This document shows, one piece after another, positions 61,201-64,000 of a DNA stretch of 64,000 nt. The notes below the pieces were generated by a model, which made no database searches, was not told the origin of the DNA, and saw nothing but the letters and a program-made list of their open reading frames with translations. Source of the stretch: Himantopus leucocephalus. Its lineage: Eukaryota > Chordata > Aves > Charadriiformes > Recurvirostridae. The position numbers and the translations under genes were made by a program. The stretch lies in the NCBI GenBank assembly GCA_003993805.1, contig RSEF01000003.1, positions 85,479,595 to 85,543,594 of the forward strand. Reading direction: 5' to 3'. Positions within the stretch are counted from its first letter, which is position 1. Each line of letters opens with the position of its first letter.

Positions 61201-62914
61201 TGTATAGTCTGAGGCAAATCATGATTAGCTTCTTTTCCTTAGTCCACAGAACAGAATATTTCTCTCTCGTATATAAATAGAACTAGCAAAAGAATTGGGG
61301 AAAAGCCTAATCAGGTAATCATTCGTTAGAGACTGCCTAAGCATAGAAGGACCAGGAGTGAAGTAGCTGGGTGTTTCCTTTGGGTTTTTTTAATGGTATG
61401 TTTTCTTATTTTCCTGTTTTTTGGGTTGGTTTTTTTTTCTTTCTACCATCAACTTGCCATTAAACACACAAACAGTAAACATTTGGTTAAAATACCTAAC
61501 ATGAATTTCCTGAAATGATGTTATATCTAGCCCTTAAAATTGTTCAAGACTAAANTGCCTTTTTTTTTTTTTTTTTTTTTTTCAGAATCAAGCTTTGAAA
61601 AGTGATGGAGGAAGCATCTCTAATAAAGCCCCTGACATATGCATAGTGTATAAGCTTCATTTGGAGTGTGGCAGATTAATCAATCTTGTTGATTGGTTAG
61701 AGGTATGTGACAATGCAAACAGTGCCTTTACCTGCTTTCAGTCTTCTGATTTATCTTTTTGCTGCATGTCTGCTTTTCTTTAGTGCCCCTTTTGACAGCT
61801 TAAATCATTGCACACCTCAGTCCCTCCTGTGCAAGAACACACAGTAACTCCAACCAGCCCGCAGTCTTCCTCTGACTCCTGTGAATCATTTATTTCCAGC
61901 ATTATTACTCTGCGATGAAAATCTTTTGCTTCTGCTTCTATTTTATGCTTGACACAGATCAGATTTTATCCTTCACAAAGTTACCTCCCCCCCTTAGTTT
62001 TTAAGTATTCTGTGACACTTTTATGGAAACAAGGAAGTGCTCCTGCTTGGCAAGCGTGGGGGCTCTTGGAGAGAATCCTTGTCCTAGGGAAGAGTAAAGG
62101 TCCTTCTAGCCTAATATCCTGCCTCATACTGTGACCAAAAGCAAAGAGAGTATAACAAGAAAACATACATTAATGATACATTCTCCAAATACTCCCTAGC
62201 TAACAATCATGTTTTAGCTCTGAAGTTTCCTAAACTGGAATGGTTTCTCTGTAGTTCATAAACCTCCCTGGATTACATTACCAATATAACTTTTTAGCAA
62301 CGACAACATCCTCTGGCAAGAAATTCTGTAGCTCAACTACATGCAGGGCAGAGCACAGTCCTTTTACTTGTTCTGAGTATGTTGTTTGCTGCTGCCTTGT
62401 TTGTGTATTGGAAATAAAAGTGGATGGAAGATTCCTACCCAAACTCTTGCTGTCCTTCCATTTTACAGATTTCTTCACAGCCAGCTTCTCTTTTGTTTTT
62501 CCAGAAGGGTTAAGCAGTCTTGGTTTGAGAATGTTGTTCACTTCTGGTTGGTTTTTTTTTTTCTGAGAATGGGTCAGGGACCAGAAGTGTATTGGGATTT
62601 AAAATGCAGGCGCATGAATTCATAGAGTGATGTCTTCCATTATGCATTCCTGCCGTGGTAATATGTACCCTTGCTTGCTCTTTTGCTTGCTGCTGAACTG
62701 ACATTCTCATGGAGTTACTATTCCAAGATCTTATTCCTCCCGAGTGATAGTCATCAGCTCAGAGCTCATCATCTTATATGCAGCTCTGTCTGTCTATGAA
62801 ACATGTTAAATCTGTGCTGCTTTTCTCTTTCTAGGCTTTCTCAACTGTGGTGACGGCGGTTGAGGGACCAAATGCAGATGCAGCTTCCTCAGACCAGGTG
62901 GACGATATTATCCA
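28224..62914 (+). CDS. ORC3: ORC3, origin recognition complex subunit 3 (coding exons 1-19 of an expected 20; last exon off the right edge)
   Basis: ORC3 is a core subunit of the six-protein nuclear complex that binds replication origins and, with CDC6 and CDT1, loads the MCM2-7 helicase. Nineteen plus-strand exons join in frame to about 680 residues. Human ORC3 is about 711, and its last 34 or so residues would be exon 20. In order the protein has: a basic nuclear-localisation-like stretch KPSPKKRRV (11-19); an ATPase-like core with the strand [11 protein letters not shown] (98-108) but no Walker A lysine; a Walker B-like strand [13 protein letters not shown] (215-227); the IFGIATSP block; a helical insert (about 330-570) with [17 protein letters not shown]; and the C-terminal winged-helix part with REHLNAAPR and [16 protein letters not shown]. 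These blocks match human ORC3 almost word for word. The gene shares its promoter with RARS2. There is no frameshift or stop in any exon. Confidence 0.97.
28248..30865 (+). other. ORC3: ORC3 intron 1
   Basis: Starts in the CpG island and becomes AT-rich after about 28900. I see no other feature. The long open frames near 28.1-28.8 kb are a GC-content effect. Confidence 0.85.
30866..30920 (+). CDS. ORC3: ORC3 coding exon 2
   Basis: Encodes residues 9-26 plus one base: [18 protein letters not shown]. The PKKRRV stretch looks like a classical monopartite nuclear localisation signal. The acceptor is TCTAG and the donor G|GTTAGT. Confidence 0.94.
30921..33627 (+). other. ORC3: ORC3 intron 2
   Basis: AT-rich intron with a poly-T run near 32709-32730 and a T-run near 33307-33320. 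No transposon recognised. Confidence 0.85.
33628..33725 (+). CDS. ORC3: ORC3 coding exon 3
   Basis: Encodes residues 27-59, with [20 protein letters not shown] then [10 protein letters not shown]. It is acidic, like the human equivalent (KLRFETYQLIWQQMKSETE). The acceptor is TCTAG and the donor GAG|GTGAGT. Confidence 0.94.
33726..37859 (+). other. ORC3: ORC3 intron 3
   Basis: A 4.1-kb intron containing a minus-oriented CR1 fragment (35370-35480). Less AT-rich sequence (about 34100-35300) may include an old retroelement, but I cannot identify one. Confidence 0.85.
35370..35480 (-). mobile_element. CR1 LINE 3' fragment
   Basis: attcaggttggaaggcatct, then gtctctagtctgaactcctgctcaaa and accaggtaggtgagg-ctttatccagtcaggatt. 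These are successive CR1 segments read on the minus strand, missing the terminal repeat and moderately diverged. Confidence 0.75.
37860..38004 (+). CDS. ORC3: ORC3 coding exon 4
   Basis: Encodes residues 60-107 plus one base: [20 protein letters not shown] and [10 protein letters not shown]. The latter is the first core beta strand of the ATPase-like domain. The acceptor is TTTACAG and the donor TTAG|GTAATT. Confidence 0.96.
38005..38854 (+). other. ORC3: ORC3 intron 4
   Basis: Ordinary intron with an A-run at about 38596-38612. Nothing else recognised. Confidence 0.85.
38855..38959 (+). CDS. ORC3: ORC3 coding exon 5
   Basis: Encodes residues 108-142 plus one base: [16 protein letters not shown], then [12 protein letters not shown]. 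The position where an active AAA+ protein has GxxGxGKT reads [10 protein letters not shown], so no nucleotide-binding lysine is present. The acceptor is TTCTAG and the donor ACAG|GTAAAT. Confidence 0.96.
38960..39738 (+). other. ORC3: ORC3 intron 5
   Basis: Ordinary AT-rich intron; the 3' end lacks an obvious pyrimidine tract (see exon 6). Confidence 0.8.
39739..39893 (+). CDS. ORC3: ORC3 coding exon 6
   Basis: Encodes residues 143-194: [20 protein letters not shown], an acidic stretch, and [14 protein letters not shown]. The acceptor is gtgaag, with little pyrimidine tract. It is the only acceptor that avoids an in-frame stop and joins exon 5 in phase. The donor is AAG|GTATAA. Confidence 0.92.
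39894..40839 (+). other. ORC3: ORC3 intron 6
   Basis: AT-rich intron; nothing else recognised. Confidence 0.85.
40840..40976 (+). CDS. ORC3: ORC3 coding exon 7 (Walker B-like strand)
   Basis: Encodes residues 195-239 plus two bases: [14 protein letters not shown], then [15 protein letters not shown] and [23 protein letters not shown] occupies the Walker B strand, followed by the expected helix. A second basic patch, PRKKR, lies just before it. The acceptor is TTAAAG, with the T-rich tract about 20 bases upstream; the donor is AG|GTAACG. Confidence 0.94.
40977..43090 (+). other. ORC3: ORC3 intron 7
   Basis: AT-rich intron with a T/C run near 42700. Nothing else recognised. Confidence 0.85.
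43091..43250 (+). CDS. ORC3: ORC3 coding exon 8
   Basis: Encodes residues 240-293: [15 protein letters not shown], then [19 protein letters not shown] and [10 protein letters not shown]. This is nearly the human sequence. The acceptor is TCCAG and the donor AAG|GTAATT. Confidence 0.97.
43251..44174 (+). other. ORC3: ORC3 intron 8
   Basis: Most of its centre is a duplicated block around the N at 43606. Confidence 0.85.
43481..43731. repeat. Direct duplication of about 125 bp flanking a single N
   Basis: 43481-43605 and 43607-43731 are near-identical (cacacgtgcttggg to cagcctga), separated by the N at 43606. They differ by one substitution (tattaaag versus taataaag) and a few bases near cagata/cagaaaaa. 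Same pattern as at 259 and 55189. Confidence 0.9.
44175..44288 (+). CDS. ORC3: ORC3 coding exon 9
   Basis: Encodes residues 294-331: [19 protein letters not shown], then [18 protein letters not shown]. Phase 0 at both ends. The acceptor is CTTAG and the donor CAG|GTAGGC. Confidence 0.96.
44289..46148 (+). other. ORC3: ORC3 intron 9
   Basis: Contains a faint CR1-like start (ctgaatcacagaatggg, about 44386-44402) that degrades at once. A less AT-rich stretch lies at 44590-45320. No confident element. Confidence 0.8.
46149..46282 (+). CDS. ORC3: ORC3 coding exon 10
   Basis: Encodes residues 332-375 plus two bases: [17 protein letters not shown], then an amphipathic helix and [13 protein letters not shown]. 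The acceptor is TTTTCAG and the donor AG|GTAAAA. Confidence 0.96.
46283..46741 (+). other. ORC3: ORC3 intron 10
   Basis: Short intron; nothing else recognised. Confidence 0.85.
46742..46805 (+). CDS. ORC3: ORC3 coding exon 11
   Basis: Short exon (64 bp) for residues 376-397: [22 protein letters not shown], matching human RYVEKQASEKQVALLTNERY-LK. The acceptor is TATCAG and the donor AAG|GTAAAA. Confidence 0.95.
46806..50119 (+). other. ORC3: ORC3 intron 11
   Basis: A 3.3-kb AT-rich intron. No transposon or exon-like block recognised. Confidence 0.85.
50120..50236 (+). CDS. ORC3: ORC3 coding exon 12
   Basis: Encodes residues 398-436: [20 protein letters not shown], then [13 protein letters not shown]. 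Phase 0 at both ends. The acceptor is TGTAG and the donor CAG|GTGACG. Confidence 0.96.
50237..51134 (+). other. ORC3: ORC3 intron 12
   Basis: Ordinary intron; nothing else recognised. Confidence 0.85.
51135..51214 (+). CDS. ORC3: ORC3 coding exon 13
   Basis: Encodes residues 437-462 plus two bases: [20 protein letters not shown], then SLQLA. The acceptor is AACAG and the donor AG|GTGATT. It is followed by a 4.2-kb intron. Confidence 0.95.
54745..54811 (+). mobile_element. CR1 LINE 3' fragment (very short)
   Basis: ggaggtttggcaggatgatct, then aagaggtcccttccaacct and tgattgtgggattcta: the last 65 or so bases of a CR1 in plus orientation. Confidence 0.8.
55064..55312. repeat. Direct duplication of about 125 bp flanking a single N
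   Basis: 55064-55188 and 55190-55312 are near-identical (tattcaagttgatttg to caaattatttttt), separated by the N at 55189. There are three substitutions (for example ctaaatgc versus ctgaatgc). The right copy ends about 70 bp before exon 14. Confidence 0.9.
55381..55514 (+). CDS. ORC3: ORC3 coding exon 14
   Basis: Encodes residues 463-507 plus one base: [15 protein letters not shown], then [17 protein letters not shown]. Largely helical and charged, part of the ORC3 insert. The acceptor is CTTTTAG and the donor AAG|GTGGGT. It lies only about 70 bp after a duplicated block around an N, but is intact. Confidence 0.94.
55515..56155 (+). other. ORC3: ORC3 intron 14
   Basis: Short intron ending in the tandem tag-tag-cag acceptor. 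Nothing else recognised. Confidence 0.85.
56156..56238 (+). CDS. ORC3: ORC3 coding exon 15 (tandem acceptor)
   Basis: Encodes residues 508-535: [14 protein letters not shown], then [14 protein letters not shown]. The 3' splice site reads ctagtagcag, so acceptors end at 56152, 56155 and 56158. All keep the frame and give VAEAF, AEAF or EAF after KLE. I chose the middle one because human has LDAETK here; the others are equally possible. The donor is AAG|GTTAGG. Confidence 0.9.
56239..56708 (+). other. ORC3: ORC3 intron 15
   Basis: Short AT-rich intron; nothing else recognised. Confidence 0.85.
56709..56806 (+). CDS. ORC3: ORC3 coding exon 16
   Basis: Encodes residues 536-567 plus two bases: [20 protein letters not shown], then VVDYIDSLV. 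Strongly basic helix. The acceptor is TTTAAAG and the donor AG|GTAAGC. Confidence 0.95.
56807..57675 (+). other. ORC3: ORC3 intron 16
   Basis: Contains a G-run (about 57249-57267). Nothing else recognised. Confidence 0.85.
57676..57817 (+). CDS. ORC3: ORC3 coding exon 17
   Basis: Encodes residues 568-615: [16 protein letters not shown], then [20 protein letters not shown]. This is the most conserved block near the C-terminal winged helix and is nearly the human sequence. The acceptor is TTTTTCAG and the donor AAG|GTAAGA. Confidence 0.97.
57818..61585 (+). other. ORC3: ORC3 intron 17
   Basis: A 3.8-kb intron with an A/C-rich low-complexity tract (about 59331-59368), a GC-richer patch (about 59690-59970) and an N at 61555. 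The poly-T run at its end forms the exon 18 polypyrimidine tract. Confidence 0.85.
61586..61702 (+). CDS. ORC3: ORC3 coding exon 18
   Basis: Encodes residues 616-654: [12 protein letters not shown], then [20 protein letters not shown]. The acceptor is a run of over 20 T followed by CAG, and the donor GAG|GTATGT. A single N lies about 30 bp upstream. Confidence 0.96.
61703..62834 (+). other. ORC3: ORC3 intron 18
   Basis: Ordinary intron; nothing else recognised. Confidence 0.85.
62835..62914 (+). CDS. ORC3: ORC3 coding exon 19 (U12-type donor)
   Basis: Encodes residues 655-680 plus two bases: [20 protein letters not shown], then QVDDII. The next codon starts CA, consistent with the His of human EIIHARF. 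The donor is CA|GTATCCTTTC, a full match to the U12-type 5' splice site. The acceptor is CTAG. Confidence 0.94.
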
Positions 62915-64000
62915 GTATCCTTTCTCATTTCTCTCAAACTTGACATTCCATTGTTTACAGCATTAATGAAACAGGATTTTTAAAATACAGCTTCATGTGC
63001 ACTGATAACTAATTCCAGAAAAATAAGACTAAACAGCCTTTTAATGTACTGAAAATGTCACAGAAATAGATCAGCTGAAATAGTTGGGCTGGGGGTGGCA
63101 AGCTAAGACAGCAGTTTTTGTCCATAGGAGCTGTTTGGGTCTTAAACAGAACCAACAGTCTGTAAAAAAAGGTGAAGGTACTCTACTCAGTTAAATCTTC
63201 TGAGAGTTGGTACAACTGCTGTATAGGGAGAGAGCATTACTGGGGAACAGATGATAGGTTAGCTGTGACCTAGAGAGCAGATGTAGAGAGACAGTAGTTT
63301 ATTATGAGGAAGATGGAAGCATGAGCAATGAAATGCTTACAGAAGTGGTGTCTTTGTAGAAGCTGTGATTTCTAGTACCTCAAGAGTTGAGAATTTTAGT
63401 TCCCACAAAACATCCATTCTGCTTCTCACTTTGTCCTGATTCTTAAGTGAGGTCTGCAAAATATTTAAAGGATGAGCATTAGAACTAAAGCTTGTGGCTA
63501 CAACAGTAGTGCTGCCGCAGAGAAGAGATTAATAATTGTACAAAAGGAGGCTTAACTACAGAAGAATATTTACATGCTCTAATACTAAGTACACCTAGCT
63601 TTCCTTTAGTGTAAGACCTTTCCTTTTTTTACAAGCTCCACTGGTAATTAACACAAAACTAAATTCTCTGTTTAACTCAAGGACATACAGCTGTGTGCCA
63701 GGAAGGCAGCAAAAAACAATAGGGAATAGTGAGAAAAGAACAGGTGATGCTGTTTTATGAAACTGCAAAAAAAAAATCTCTTCCCATTTTTTTGTCAAGG
63801 GACATGAAAGTAGAAATTCTTTCTTCTTCTGACTACAAAATCAGTATCTTTGTAGCCTTTAAGCTTCTCTTAGCAGTGAGGAAAGGAACTCTGCCTTCAT
63901 TGCCACATGGTATGCATGCAGCAAAAGAAATACTGATTAGACTGAAGATTTCTGCTTCTGTAAGCAAATCATGCTCTGCGCCCTTATTTCCAACAACTTT
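62915..64000 (+). other. ORC3: ORC3 intron 19, U12-type (partial; acceptor off the right edge)
   Basis: Begins GTATCCTTTC. No block resembling the ORC3 C-terminus (ARFIRAVSELELLGF in human) is visible before 64000, so the last exon and the U12 branch point lie outside. Confidence 0.85.

Noticed and set aside
1..64000. CRISPR arrays, bacterial operons, phage or plasmid features
   Set aside because: None present; the window is vertebrate nuclear DNA throughout.

Overview
This window is vertebrate nuclear DNA, almost certainly from a bird. The evidence is exons of a few tens to about 160 bases with GT-AG introns, an AT-rich intronic background, a single CpG-rich island near 27.4-28.5 kb, and several CR1-type LINE 3' ends, the dominant avian retroposon. 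There are no bacterial-style genes, operons or CRISPR arrays. Nearly all long open frames in the window are chance frames in introns or in the CpG island.

The window holds two protein-coding genes arranged head to head. The left half (4019-27871, minus strand) carries the first 12 coding exons of RARS2, the mitochondrial arginyl-tRNA synthetase. They encode residues 1-346 without frameshift or stop, and the remaining exons lie off the left edge. The right half (28224-62914, plus strand) carries 19 coding exons of ORC3, origin recognition complex subunit 3. They encode about 680 residues without interruption, and only the last coding exon lies off the right edge. The two start codons are 352 bp apart inside the CpG island, which is a compact bidirectional promoter. 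The same RARS2/ORC3 head-to-head pair exists on human chromosome 6q15, so this is conserved synteny.

The two products work separately. RARS2 charges mitochondrial tRNA-Arg; ORC3 is a core subunit of the nuclear complex that marks replication origins and loads MCM. They share a promoter, not a pathway.

The introns hold CR1 fragments near 9.5, 19.3, 25.0-25.25, 35.4 and 54.8 kb. They also hold a microsatellite and a degenerate minisatellite near 5 kb, homopolymer runs and several assembly scars. Three scars share one form: a single N flanked by two near-identical copies of about 125-130 bp (near 0.26, 43.6 and 55.2 kb), most simply explained as unmerged contig ends. A 100-N gap interrupts one CR1.

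The most informative details are at splice sites. ORC3 has a U12-type donor on its last intron and a triple tandem in-frame acceptor (tag-tag-cag) before exon 15. RARS2 has a GC-AG intron after exon 11. I found no previously undescribed system; the window is ordinary avian genic DNA with a few noteworthy splicing and assembly features. Residue numbers are counted from the exons assembled here, and comparisons to human proteins are from memory.
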